From positions 2,614,683 to 2,678,682 of the forward strand of contig JAQFWX010000004.1 in NCBI GenBank assembly GCA_027605045.1: a stretch of 64,000 nt of DNA, written 5' to 3'. Below are positions 24,456 to 36,169 of the stretch, piece after piece. The position numbers were made by a program, and so were the translations under genes. The stretch's first letter is position 1. Each line of letters opens with the position of its first letter. Origin of the DNA: Phallus indusiatus (Eukaryota > Basidiomycota > Agaricomycetes > Phallales > Phallaceae). The notes beneath the pieces were generated by a model that did no database searches, was not told the origin of the DNA, and worked only from the letters and a program-made list of their open reading frames with translations.

Positions 24456-24462
24456 TATAAAG
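24456..24462 (+). promoter_or_regulatory. TATA box of P450-C
   Basis: TATAAAG 51 bases before the ATG. The motif and its context (TATAAAGG..T..ACTTTG) recur upstream of P450-D and P450-F. Confidence 0.6.
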
Positions 24463-24513
24463 GCTTGACTTTGCCTTGACGGTCCTAAAGCGTGACAGAA
24501 TCTCCCATTGACA

Positions 24514-26688
24514 ATGTCCTCAGCAAATTTTTCCGTCAACCCATTGCAAAGTTATTTCCTCCCCTTTCAAATTCACGAACCTCCATTGACATTCTCATGG
24601 ATTGGGTTCACATTACTTGCCATGATACTTTCATACGGGGCATTTTTGATCCTAAAGCCCAATCCATACGTGCGGTTCTTCTCGTCTCAATCCAGTGACA
24701 GGTCCTGACCTTCTATTATTCTTTAGACTCATATACCAGCTGTGGGGAGTGATATTCTTTCTATTTACACTACAGGGAAACGTTTTATCAATGACGGTCC
24801 ACAACTTCTCACTACCGGTTACGACAAGGTCTGTGCACGGGTGCTTCCGCCATTTCTGGTAATTGTTTCTTCGGTTAAAATTTATATGCCATATATAGTA
24901 TAAGAATAGCGTTTATCGAATACCGAATGACAGACGCTGGCATGTTATCGTAACTCGAGCGGATCAGATTGAGGAATTGCGGAAAGCTCCTGACGATGTA
25001 ATGTCATTCAAAGAGTCGGTTAACGAGGTTCAATTGAAATTCTCACGTTCTTGCTGATTATAAACTCACAAGTTGATAATATCACTCCAGACACTTTTCG
25101 TGAAATATCTTTTGGGTCCCACCATCTCCACAAACGAATACCATGTCGGTGTCGTACGTTCGCAACTTACCAAGAACCTCGCACACTTGTTTGATGATCT
25201 TCGAGAGGAGATTCAAGTTGCATTTGATGACAATATCCCTTTGACGGGAGGTATGTTGCGTATGGTATAAGATTCATGTCGCTATCTCAACCAAATGTCG
25301 CGCAAATATCTAGATTGGACTTCGGTAAACGCATATACCAAGGTTGTTCAGATTGTCGCGCGTGCTTCTAACAGAGTCTTTGTCGGACTGCCTCTTTGTA
25401 TGCATGATTTAAATGTCTCAAAATGACCTTGTATTCACACTTTTCTCGTAGGTCGTGAACCGGAGTACCTTCAAGTCAATATTGATTTCACGAAGAGTGT
25501 TACCGACGGCCGTGATGCATTAGCTCGCATGCCGGCATTTTTGAGACCGTGAGTCCTAATTGAACATTCAGCTACTTATTACGCATCTAATTTCATCAAG
25601 ATTGGCAGCAAGGTATTTGACCAAAGTTCCACAATCAATCGCCATAGTTTCGAAGTACCTTGGTCCCTCCATCGAAGAACGACGCCGAAAAATTGAAGAG
25701 TACGGTCAAGACTATCCAGACAAACCGGTACGTTTCCAAACAAATCTCATTCAATAATGCAAGAATGAACTGTTTTTCCGCAGAATGATCTTCTGTCGTG
25801 GCTGATGGAAGAAGCTACTGGCGATCAGCTATCCGTAGCCGACTTAACAAACAGAGTTCTTACTCTCAATTTCGCAGCTATTCATACAAGTAGTATGGTT
25901 CGTGTCTTGAACTTTATTTCTTCTTTGTGTAAAATTAACGTCGTGCACACGAAACAGAGTTTCACGCACGCTCTGTATCACCTCGCCGCTGAACCGCATT
26001 ATATCCAACCAATCAGGGAGGAAATTGAAGCTGTTATTGCCAAAGAAGGATGGTCAAAAGTTGCAATGACGAAAATGCATAAACTAGATAGTTTCTTCAA
26101 AGAAAGTCAACGATACAACGGGATTTCATACAGTAAGTGGACAGTTATTTGCAAGCGATTTCGGGCTTAAATTTGATACGCGTTTATTCCGCAGTTTCCT
26201 TAAGCCGATTGGCAATGCAGGATTTCACTTTCTCTGACGGTACTTTAATTCCAAAAGGATCTTTCGTTGCTGCTGCTGCACACCCAATTCACCGCGACGA
26301 TGAAAAATACCCCGAAGGCGACAAGTTTGATGGTTTCAGGTTTGCAGAGATAAGATCTCACGAAGGTTTGAATACTACAAACCAGTTTGTCAATACCTCT
26401 CCGGATTACATTTCTTTTGGTCATGGAAAGCATGCATGGTGAGTAATAACAAGAAGCATGGTGATCGTGAAATGCTAGTGAATTCATGCTAACTCTCTAT
26501 TGCTTTATCCCAGCCCAGGTCGATTTTTCGCTGCGAACGAGTTAAAGGCGATGATGGCTCACCTTATACTCAATTATGATATCAAAATGGAGAATGAGGG
26601 TGTTCGTCCTCCGAACGTGTCATTCGCATTGGCCTGTGTTCCTAATATGAGTGCGAAGGTTATGTTCAGACGGCGACGCGAATTGTGA
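24514..26688 (+). CDS. Cytochrome P450 (P450-C, ent-kaurene-oxidase-like)
   Basis: Microsomal P450 of about 500 residues in some twelve exons; all joins are in frame. N terminus MSSANFSVNPLQSYF, then the anchor helix (WIGFTLLAMILSYGAFLIL) and KPNPY/THIPAVGSDILS, WHVIVTRADQIEELRKAPDD and FDDNIPLTG. The I-helix is NFAAIHTSSM followed by SFTHALYHLAAEPHYIQP; the AxIHT form (His in place of the usual acidic residue) is known in fungal ent-kaurene-oxidase-like P450s (CYP68/CYP503/CYP512 neighbourhood). Then come FDGFRFAEIRS, and the heme loop SFGHGKHACPGRFFAANELK with Cys completed by splicing. It ends FRRRREL. Basidiomycete relatives often oxidise di- or triterpenoids; the substrate here is unknown. 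It faces P450-D tail to tail. Confidence 0.9.
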
Positions 26689-27522
26689 AATTCGGTGATT
26701 ATTACTGAGTGAATATCAGTTCATTCATTTTTTCAGATAGTTTTTTTTGTAAACTACAAGTGTATAGTCGATTTATGTGACATGTGTTTTTATAATTGGG
26801 GGCGAACATCTACCACCGTATTGTTTAATTGGCGTATGAAGTAAGGCCCGCTCTCTTCTTTCCTCTTCTTTCTACTTCCTTCGCAATGTATTTCTGAATT
26901 ATTCTGTCATCTATTTTCTCAGAAAGAATTCGAAACTATCTATGAAATATATTATTAGCGATGCATCACACCGTCACGCATATATGTATATGTACATAAC
27001 AATTTATGAATTTCCAACTAAGAATTAGGGTTTAGAGTTCAATGAATGTTAATAATGGAGCTTCTCAATGTTACGATAACACTAGTACTAATGCTTTGCC
27101 GAACCAAATCCGTGGAACAACGCTAATTAGCATGAGATCCGAACGCCCAACGCCGGACCATCATGAGAGTCCAACAGCGGCGATGATGAAGCATCACCAA
27201 TCGTTTCGATAACCAGCTAAACTAATTACAATTGAATTTGAATTATGGGTATTACATATATAACTGATAGTTGGCATCCGCGTTCCAGGATCTTTTAAAT
27301 CTAAGTCATCAAACACATCACTACACACGATTCGTAACCCATACACGCGCATATATATACTATATACCTTCTCCAGATGCAAAGGCATACGGGTACATTC
27401 TCACTAGACTTACTACTACTAAGAAAGGTTGAATAAATAAGTTAAATATTTAAGAATAGGCAGGGTTCACATTGAGTGACCAGCTTATTTGCTCCGCTAA
27501 TCACTGAGACTATTCCTGCATC
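26689..27522. other. intergenic between convergent P450-C and P450-D
   Basis: AT-rich 3' flanks of two convergent paralogues. The part near D (27100-27520) shares blocks with the 3' flank of P450-E (31790-32100), such as GTCCAACAGCG and TATATACCT. It therefore belongs to the repeated unit. Confidence 0.5.
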
Positions 27523-29677
27523 TTATGTTCTACGCCGTCTAAACATCACTTTCGCGGCCATGTTTGGCATACAGGTCGTGGCCAGCGACATGTTCGGTGG
27601 ACGAACGCCTTCTTTCTCCAACTTGATATCATAGTTGAGTAAAATGTGTGCCATCATCGCCTTCAGCTCGTTTGCAGCGAAGAATCGGCCGGGGCTATCA
27701 TCGAAACGCATATCAACCAAGCGCCCGTTTTTCCCCTTGAGCTGATAATACGAGTACTCACCATGCGTGTTTTCCATGACCGAAAGATATGTAATCAGGG
27801 GAAGTGTTAACAAATTGATTGGTGGTGTTCAAACCGTCTTGGGTTCTAATATCTGCAAACCTGAAGCCATCGAATTTATTACCTTCAGGATATTTCTCAT
27901 TGTCGTGATGAATCGCGTCTGCAGCAGCAGAAATCAACGTTCCCTTAGGAATAAAAGTGCCGTCTGATAAGGTAAAGTTTTTCGTAGCCAGGCGCCCCAA
28001 GGAAGCTGTTAGGATTACATGTTACTAAGGAGAGCATAAAAAAAATTCACGCATTTCGAACTTACTGAATCCGATCCCGTCGTATCGCTGATTCTCCTTG
28101 AAGAAGCTATCCAATTTGTGCATCTTCGTCATGGCAACTTTTGTCCATCCGTCTTCCTTAATGACGGCTTCAATCTCCTCCCTCAGTGGTTGTATATATT
28201 GCTGTTCGGCGCCAAGACGGTACAAAGCGTGAGTAAAACTCTGTGAATTATATATAAACGTTTAAGCCTTTTCAAAAACAGTTTCTCAGCGAAACGAAGA
28301 TACAAACCATACTGCTGGTGTGTATGGCGGCAAAATTGAAACCGACAATCCTGGTCGTCAGATTTGGAATACTCAGTTCTTCCGAGTTAGGGGCCTCTTC
28401 CATCAACCATTGCAAAAGATCAGCCTAACATAATCATTTACACATGAATCTTTGACGTTTATATAAAGAGCACATACTGGTTTATCAGGATAGTCCTTGC
28501 GACCATACTCTTCCATTTTCTCGCGCCTTTCTTTGATAATCGGAGTGAGAAACTCCGCAGCTCTGGTCATTGCTTGCCGAGATGTGGTTATATAACTCGC
28601 GACCAAACTGAACAAGAGACAAGGATGAAAGTCAGAGTTTGTCAAGTTGGCTCATGTCAAACCAGAACCTTCTCATAAATCTTGGATAACGCATCAGCTT
28701 TTTACGGCTTTCGTTTATATGCATAGTAAGATCGATATTGATTTTAAGGAATTCCGGGTCGCGACCTTAAATGTAATATGATAAAGATTGAGGTCACTGA
28801 AGGATGGAAATTATACGTACAGAGAGGCAGTCCGACGAAGGTCCTGTTAGAAGCACGGGCGATTACTTGAACCAGCTTGGAATAAGCATGAACAGAAGTC
28901 CAATCTATACAGATATAAGTAACAGATATAACGAAATGAGTGCTGAAAAGTACCTTCCGTCAAAGGAATATTGTCATCAAACGCGTCTTGGATTTCTCCT
29001 CGAAGAACGTCGAACAATGTAGCGAGGTTTTTGGTGAGTTGTGAACGTATCACACCGACGTGATATTCATGGGTAGGTTCAGCCAAAAGACGGTCAATAA
29101 AAAACAACTGAAACGACCCTTAGGTTTATACGAACTGATATCGCGAGAAATAAATCATACCTCGTTCGTGAATCCTCTAAAGGACAACGTATCATCTGGG
29201 GCTTTGCGCAAATCTTCGACGTGGTCTTCTCGAGAGACAATAACATGCCAGCGACCGTCATCATCTGGTAATCGGAAGGGTCCTTTTTGGTACTGGAAAT
29301 CAAGTCTGAACCGAGAACGAGGAGCACGAAAAATAAGGCATGAAGCGACGAACCTTTTCATACCCGGCACGAACAAGCTCATGAAAATGACTGTTGAATT
29401 TTTTTCTTGTAGAATAAGCGGAAAATATATCACTGCCGCCTAGGGCAGGAATGTGAGCCTAGATATGGAAGCCGTCGATAAACAATATTGCATTTTGAAA
29501 TGGGTTAGTACTGGTACTAACGAGTGGATCGGGTTTCAGAATCAAAAATGCTCCATATGAGAAAAGTATAGCAAGTAACGCATAACCAATTGATGAGAAA
29601 GTCAAAGGGGGTTCATTGAACTGAAAGAGAGAGGTGTAGTAACTTTGAGAAGTAGTGGAAAAGTTCAAAGAGGACAT
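27523..29677 (-). CDS. Cytochrome P450 (P450-D, ent-kaurene-oxidase-like)
   Basis: Paralogue of P450-C on the minus strand; all exons join in frame. N terminus MSSLNFSTTSQSYYTSLFQF, anchor IGYALLAILFSYGAFLIL, then KPDPL/AHIPALGGSDIFSAY, YQKGPFRLPDDDGRWHVIV, LRKAPDD and FDDNIPLTEG. The I-helix is FNFAAIHTSSM and then SFTHALYRLGAEQQYIQP. FDGFRFADIR precedes the heme loop SFGHGKHACPGRFFAANELK, whose Cys codon is split by an intron. C terminus FRRRRT, TAA at 27525-27523. It is followed (on its 5' side, to the right) by a decayed GH3 fragment, as in units E and F. Looks functional; substrate unknown. Confidence 0.9.
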
Positions 29678-29714
29678 TATTCACCCACGAACGGGGTAGC
29701 CGGTCAAAGTGGAA

Positions 29715-29722
29715 CCTTTATA
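29715..29722 (-). promoter_or_regulatory. TATA box of P450-D
   Basis: TATAAAGG (minus strand) about 38 bases before the ATG, in the same context as in P450-C and P450-F. Confidence 0.6.
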
Positions 29723-30734
29723 AAAAGGGTACTGCGCTTGATTAAGGATCCGAGGGACCCAATCCGGTCATACCAGAAGCAGTCCGCGGGATTAAGCTGA
29801 ATTATTTCGGCAAGCCGGTGGAAGATAGTGCAATAGGAGTCAAGTTTCATATTATCATGTACGAGATCCAATGGAAGTATCTCGCGAAAACTAAGCAACG
29901 TCAGCGACTCTCGGAAGCCTGACCAACCTATGTGCCTTGGATTCCAAGGACGTCCAGGCGTTCAGCAGCCGCATGTGCATAGCTTTTCGGGTAGAGAAGG
30001 CCAAGGGGAACCTTTCAAGCATGAACCAGTTACCAGAGCACAATTTATTCAGCAAGGCATCTTTAATGTGGAGCTGAGATCCATGTTGTAAAAATTAAGG
30101 TCCTAAAGGATTGCAACCACCAATTCTGGATAAACTCGTGAAGGACGTGGGTATGCCTTAATTCAACACCTCCATCCAGTTCAGCCATGAATTAGGAATT
30201 TCTGGTCACCGAAGGCCGGACCTTCCGATGTGGTTGGAGTGTGATCAGTACCAGTAAACACGCCATTTTGTTTGAATTTATCGCCGGTAGAGAGTTGAGT
30301 TAAAGTAGGTTTGTTATATGGATTGAATCTCAAGTTGAGCCAGTTCAACGTTGGCAGAGAGAAACTGAAACTGCTGTCACGCATGTCACTGCAGGATAAA
30401 GTTCTTCCCCACCTCCCGCTGAAGTCTGACCAAAATTGCAACTTGCGCATCTCGACAAACACGACTTAGATCCCCCGATTCAGGTAAAACAAAATCCGTG
30501 ACATTCAGTACAGGTTTTCATCGAGTTTCGAGGAACATTTAGTCTCAGATTGAAAGGGTACCCTCTCACAGCTTCTCATCTCCATGGCTTATCGTAGGTC
30601 TCATTGTAATAGATCTAATCCAGTACCATCAAAGATCCTAATGAGCAGGACAAACCAGACTCTGCCTAAGAGCACGCGTTGTCATCGATCTTCATTCTTC
30701 ATATATATAATCATCGTAAGGTCTTTCAGTAATA
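29723..30734. other. spacer between P450-D and GH3 relic
   Basis: Mostly non-coding. One minus-strand frame at 30181-30462 looks protein-like (LPTLNWLNLRFNPYNKP...FTGTDHTPTTSEGPAFGDQ) but I do not recognise it. From about 30,580 the sequence (ATGGCTTATCGTAGGTCT...) resembles 35165 on and 39290 on, the 3' flank of the GH3 gene in the other units. Confidence 0.45.
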
Positions 30735-31440
30735 ATACTCCGTGGTTTTTTTGCAGGAATATCGATTGCTTCCCGTTCTGGCGTAAAGTATGCTCCTGAC
30801 GTATTTGCCATGAAAGTATACGTTTCCCGTCGGATATATCCGCAAGTTCTCGTTGTATCAGACTTCAGAGCATGTGGTGACTGGGCCCGCCGGAAAAGAA
30901 ACTGTGCTCCCCTTTTGTGGATCAATATCGCGCGCTCGGGCAGAAGTAACCGTTGTCTGTTGGAATGAGGCGTTGGACCACCATTGCCATATATACATAC
31001 ACAAAGGGGTGCATAGTCCGAGGAAACATGTCTCGCATTTTTAGCTTCAACGTATCGCTGAACGCTGCGAGGCCTTCAATTGGTCGCATTGCTCAAACGG
31101 TCCGACGGTATACACGAGAATTTGAAGGCGGTATAGTTTAACCCATTTTTGAATTCATTCACTGACATTTGAGTGTATCATCTGTAGTATTAAACCGAAT
31201 TGAACTTGTGACATTTTGACGGAGATCCATATCGGTCATTGGCAAACTGAGGCTGCGATATGTATATGAGCGCTAGCGCTCATGATACCGTAGATCTAGA
31301 CTATGTATTCCGAGCGATATCAATTATGACAGGTCCCTCCATTTGACTTGAATACCCTCACCGAATGATAGCCTTGACTTATATAAATGGGCTGCAGATA
31401 AGCATCAGATTCCCTCCCGCTGTAAACCTGATTGAAGTTC
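30735..31440 (-). pseudogene. GH3 beta-xylosidase relic 1 (C-terminal part)
   Basis: Diverged copy of the C-terminal exon of the intact GH3 gene (39574 to about 40300), in the same orientation relative to its neighbouring P450. Recognisable blocks include CTCCCCTTTTGTGGATC, GGCGTTGGACCACC, GAACGCTGCGAGG, GAGAATTTGAAGG and GGTCATTGGCAAACTGA. Many indels and stops exclude a functional product, and the N-terminal catalytic domain is absent. Confidence 0.75.
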
Positions 31441-32101
31441 AGATTAGGCTCTCAATTTATGGGGTTACCCCACTGATCAGACAGTCTATGATGAACGCAT
31501 GTGCATCGCAAACGCCGTACAACTATTCCGACATTGGAGTGCGGCGGGAGATACATCCTTGTGTACAGCCTTGTGATATAAGAGGGTCGACTTTCATTTT
31601 ATGTAAACTGGGTCCTTCTCCCTTCTTCGACGTCTTTTGGAGCGTTTGCCGTAGGTATTGGGCGGTATAGTTACGCAAAGCGATCGGTTATATATCAGGG
31701 AACGTAAAGACACGATTTTGTTAACGTGGCCCATGAAATTGAGTGTTTCAACGAGCAGATGGAAAGTGCGTTATGTACACATCTGGTCTCGCGAGGTCCA
31801 ACAGCGTTGACGATGGACATCAATCTCATTTTGAAAATCAACAATTATATCATATCAGTGATTTGAACTATATACTCCATCGAAAGTTTCTTTCACAAAC
31901 CGGAGTTTCTCAATTTACATAAAACACGTATTTATCTATATACTAGTAGCATCACATCGTACGCAATTCACGTTATGTACATAACGTACTCACATAATAT
32001 ATACCTGTACCATCCCCAGATATAGAAGTTGAAACCATTAACCAGTAATCTAAAGAACAAGATTTTTAAAGTGACACACCTATTACGGTGATTCTTGTAC
32101 C
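31441..32101. other. spacer between repeat units D and E
   Basis: Contains the unit boundary and the 3' flank of P450-E. No gene recognised. Confidence 0.45.
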
Positions 32102-34253
32102 TCATGTTTGACGCCGTCTGAACATCACTTCAGCGGTCATGTTAGGTATGCAAGCCATAGCTAGCGAGATATTCGGGGGATGAACGCCTTCGTTCTCCAT
32201 TTTCACATCATAATTGAGTAGAATGTGCACCATCATTACTTTTAACTTGGTTGCGACAAAAAATCGACCTGGGCTGCCATATATCACAGAGTTAGTATAG
32301 ACTCACTTCAATTGGCGCGTTACCACTGCTATATTCCTTGTTGCACTCACCATGCACGTCTCCCATGACCAAAAGCAATGTAGTCGGGAGAGGTATTGAC
32401 ATACTGATTGGTAGTATTCAATCCCTCGTGAGATCTAATGTTTGCAAACCGGAAACCATCAAATTTATCGCCGTCGGGGTATATTTCGTCGTTGCGGTGA
32501 ATTGGGTATGCAGCAGCAGAAATAAAGGTTCCTTTCGGGATAAATGTCCCGTCGGAGAAGGTGAAGTCTTTCAACGACATGCGTCCCATGGAAGCTGTAG
32601 AGTTATGGTACTGAGTAAAAATTGAATATATAGGTTGTAAACTTACTGAATCCAATCCCATCGTATCGCTGGGTCTCTTTGAAAAAGCTGTCTAATTTGT
32701 GCATTCTTGTCATGGCAGCTTTGGTCCATCCGTCTTCTTTAATAACAGTTTCAATTTCCTCCCTGAGAGGTTGTATATAATGTGGTTCGGAGGCGAGACG
32801 ATACAGAGCGTGAGTGAAACTCTGTTTGGAAATTGTGAATGTTACGCCTTTGCGCAAAACAAGTTAATAAACCAAAGATACAGACCATACTACTTGTGTG
32901 AATGGACGCGAAGTTGAATCCAACGATTTTGGCCGTCAGATTGAAGACACTCAGTTCCTCCGAGTTAGGAGCTTCTTCCATCATCCATTGCAAGAAATCG
33001 GACTAGCACATTCATTTACCCGAATTCTTTGACGTTTATTTCAAGAGCACATACTGGTTTCTCAGGATAATTTTGACCATATTCCTCAATTTTTTCGCGC
33101 CGTTCTTTGATAAACGGACTAAGGATCTCTGCAGCCCTATCTACCGCTTGCCGAGATGTGTTCATATACTTCGCCGTCCAACTTAGAAGGAAAATGGATG
33201 AAAATCGGTCAAAGTCTGTCGAGTTAGTCAATATCAAACTAAAACTCACGGTCTCAGAAATTTCGGCAAACGCATTAGTCTTTCACGGCTTTCGTTGACA
33301 TGCATAGTAAGATCAATATTGATTTTAAGAAATTCCGAATCACGACCTAAATATGATCAAATTCGGAATTTTTGGTAAAAGAAATTTCATACGTACAGAG
33401 AGGCAGACCAACGAAAATTCTATTAGCAGCACGGGCGATTATTTGAACCAATTTGGAATATACATGTATCGAAGACCAATCTGTATATTCGCATGTTATC
33501 CGATACCCGATATGACAAATGGAGACCGAAATATACCTTCCGTCAAAGGAATATTGTCATCAAACGCATCCTGAATTTCTCTCCGAAGATCATCGAATAT
33601 ATTTGCGAGGTTTTTGGTGAGATGTGAACGCACGACATCAAAGTGGTATTCACTTGTGGGGTTGACTAAAAGATTGTCAACAAAAAACAACTTGAAAAAT
33701 CCTCAGATATATAAAAAAAAATGTCAATTCAAAAAATGAGAAATCAGACCTCGCTTGTAAATTCCTTAGACGACAATACGTCGTCTGGGGCTTTCCGCAA
33801 GTCTTCGACCTGGTCTTGTCGGCACACGATAACATGCCAGCGACCGGCATCATCTGGGATTCGGAAAGGCCTTCTATGGTACTAATCTCAAATATGAAAC
33901 CGAGTAAAAGAATACGAAAACAAAGTGTGAAGCAACAGACTTCATTATACCCGGCACGAATAAGATCATGAGAGTGCTCATTGAATTTTTTTCCCGTCCA
34001 GTAGGCGGAAAAAATATCACTGCCGCCTACGGCAGGGATGTGAGCCTAGATAAAAGCTGTCAATAAATAGTATAGCATTTCGAGATAGGGTGATGCTTAC
34101 GAGTGGATCGGGTTTCAGAAGTAGGAACGCCCCATACGAGAGTAATATGGCAAGTAATGTCAATAAAATCGATGGGGAGGTCGAAGGAGCTTCAGTGAAT
34201 TGCAGTAGAAAAGGATAACTTCCGGGAGTAGTGAGAAACTTGGTAGAAGACAT
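32102..34253 (-). CDS. Cytochrome P450 (P450-E, ent-kaurene-oxidase-like)
   Basis: Third member of the C-F family; exons join in frame. N terminus MSSTKFLTTPGSYPFLLQF, anchor ILLTLLAILLSYGAFLLL, KPDPL/AHIPAVGGSDIFSAY, RIPDDAGRWHVIV, LRKAPDD and FDDNIPLTEG. The I-helix is FNFASIHTSSM, then SFTHALYRLASEPHYIQP. FDGFRFANIRS precedes the heme loop AFGHGRRACPGRFFVATKLK. Relative to its paralogues KH has become RR next to the axial Cys, and the following helix reads FVATKLKVMMVH instead of FAANELKAMMAH. Its promoter lacks the TATA box found in C, D and F. The gene may be functionally diverged or weakly expressed, but no stop or frameshift was found. Confidence 0.87.
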
Positions 34254-35440
34254 ATTCAGTGGCACACGGGGCGGTGGTCGGGACGAAGTGATGTTTTTGT
34301 AGAAGTCGAAAGCCAAGTCCGCACATTTTAACTCGAAGATCCGATAGAAATTTAGTCCGGTTATGTGAGACAGCAAGCGTGGACACACTGAATGATCTCA
34401 AAAAGCCGGTGCCAGGATGTAGCGCCATATAGGGGCTGAAGGCTCATGTAACCATGTGTAGATTTATTGGAAATAATTACCCTTAATATCAGACAGTGTA
34501 AGCGGCTCGAACTCAGTTAACTCGCGTTACGCCTTGAAAATTCAGCGAACTAGCTCACCGTAGCCATCCAGGCGTTTGGTACTAGCTGCATGCCAAGGAG
34601 AATTCAGACAGTTCAAAGGGAAGAGTCTCTTTCATTTGTCCTGTGGGTAGATATTATCCTGTGTCGAACAGACATCAAGTTCCAATGAATTATGAACTCC
34701 CGGGTTATTGCGAGGTGCGTAAGGTCAAATTTCTCGATAAAAAGCTTGGGACGTCAAAGCCTCAATACAATAAGCACCATGCCGTGATCATGTCCTTGTG
34801 AACTTCTTGTAATCCATCGAGATTTAATTTCAACTAGGGCTTTTTGTTGGAACGTCGAACTAGAGAAAAAAAATAAACTGCATAAAAATTTATCATCCGC
34901 TTCTCGGTTGAATGTCACACACGTGTCACCTTCGTTCCATACACTTTGGCACCCGATGAGTCATGACGACTTCGAACACAAACCGTTATCTTGCCGACCA
35001 ATTCCTTTCTGAACCCTGACATGAATTAGAATTAATGCACTCTGACGGATGCAGCCCGGATTTCTGGCTCTTCTGGAGGTAAAGTAGTGCTTATAGCGGT
35101 CGGCAGAAGCTGCGAATCTTGAAGAACACTCAATTTCACAGTCGAGAGAACGTATTTTCTCATATGGCGTATCGTAGGTCTAACCATAATGGGGTGTAGA
35201 TATTATTAAATAACCTACTGACAAAAATAAATTAAACGCTGCTGTTCCGCCAGCGAAGCACGGCACGTCCCAGCAAAGCATGGCATCTTGGCGAAACACA
35301 ATCTAATACGTACTAGAAATTATGCGGTCGCCATCTATCTTCATATCATGATCCCAAAAACTGATGTTAGTAGATTTATAATAAGTCCTTGTGACACAAA
35401 ACCAGAACTAAACCTTCAGTGGAAATATGATCATGTACTC
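34254..35440. other. spacer between P450-E and GH3 relic 2
   Basis: Non-coding. The block from about 34,960 (ATGACGACTTCGAACA...) is a diverged copy of 39071 on (ATGACGACTGCGAACAAC...), and 35,160-35,340 matches 39,290-39,450, so it is part of the repeated unit. Confidence 0.5.
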
Positions 35441-35730
35441 GGATTTTTCGGGAACTTGCATTGATTTCTATGGCGTTACCGCCAAAGTGTGTCTTATGAT
35501 ATATCCACAGGTTACCGTCTTGACATCTATTTTGTAAACCGGTGTCTTGTGATCAAAGAAAAGTGACAGATTGTTTGTTGTGGTGAGGCGTTGGACCACC
35601 GTGTCCACTGACATGCAAACAAAAAAGCCTTCGTAGTCCGAGTCGCCGATTCTCAGACTTATCGAGTCTTCACCAGGTTACCTTGAGGACCACTAGTCGT
35701 CTTGCTTACAAGCCACTAGTACGCGATATA
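35440..35730 (-). pseudogene. GH3 beta-xylosidase relic 2 (C-terminal part)
   Basis: Heavily decayed equivalent of 39550-39960. Blocks such as TTTTTCGGGAAC, GATATATCCACAGGTTACCGTC, GGCGTTGGACCACCGTG and CACTAGTCGTCTTGCTTAC align in order with the intact gene. No usable reading frame remains. Confidence 0.65.
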
Positions 35731-36169
35731 CATGATATGTATCATATCTCTTACATAAATAACGACAATGTATGACATGAAATTTCGGAATGCAATTTTT
35801 GTGCAACCTAGATGGAAAGCTATATCATCGCAGCGGCGCATTCATTACGAGAGTCCAAATCTGTTCAAACGTGCGAAAGATAGGATAACACCGATCTCAT
35901 TTCGGTGATCAACAAAACTGAACATACTATATTCTATATTGGGTTCCACTGATGATAGAAATTCGCAATCCGTGTCTTGTGATTCTAAAATAAAACCCGT
36001 ACGTGCCAGTATCGCACACGAATCACAACGCGCTCCGAGTCGCGTATATTTATACCTGTGCAACATCCAGACGTAGGAAGTATAGCTACGAAAACCAATC
36101 AGACAATTTAGGAGTTGAAAGACGGGATTCAATAGAGTGACACTGTACTTTTTATTAATTCTCGAAAGT
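35730..36169. other. 3' flank of P450-F
   Basis: AT-rich spacer between the GH3 relic and the P450-F stop codon. No gene recognised. Confidence 0.45.

Larger units (their letters stand above)
27100..31700 (-). repeat. P450-GH3 repeat unit D
   Basis: Approximate limits of the first of three related units, each holding a minus-strand P450 and, to its right, the 3' part of a minus-strand GH3 gene with shared non-coding sequence between. In this unit the GH3 part is a relic at about 30735-31440. Confidence 0.6.
31700..35730 (-). repeat. P450-GH3 repeat unit E
   Basis: Second unit: P450-E, spacer, and a strongly decayed GH3 3' end. Limits are approximate and were judged from shared flanking blocks. 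Confidence 0.55.
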
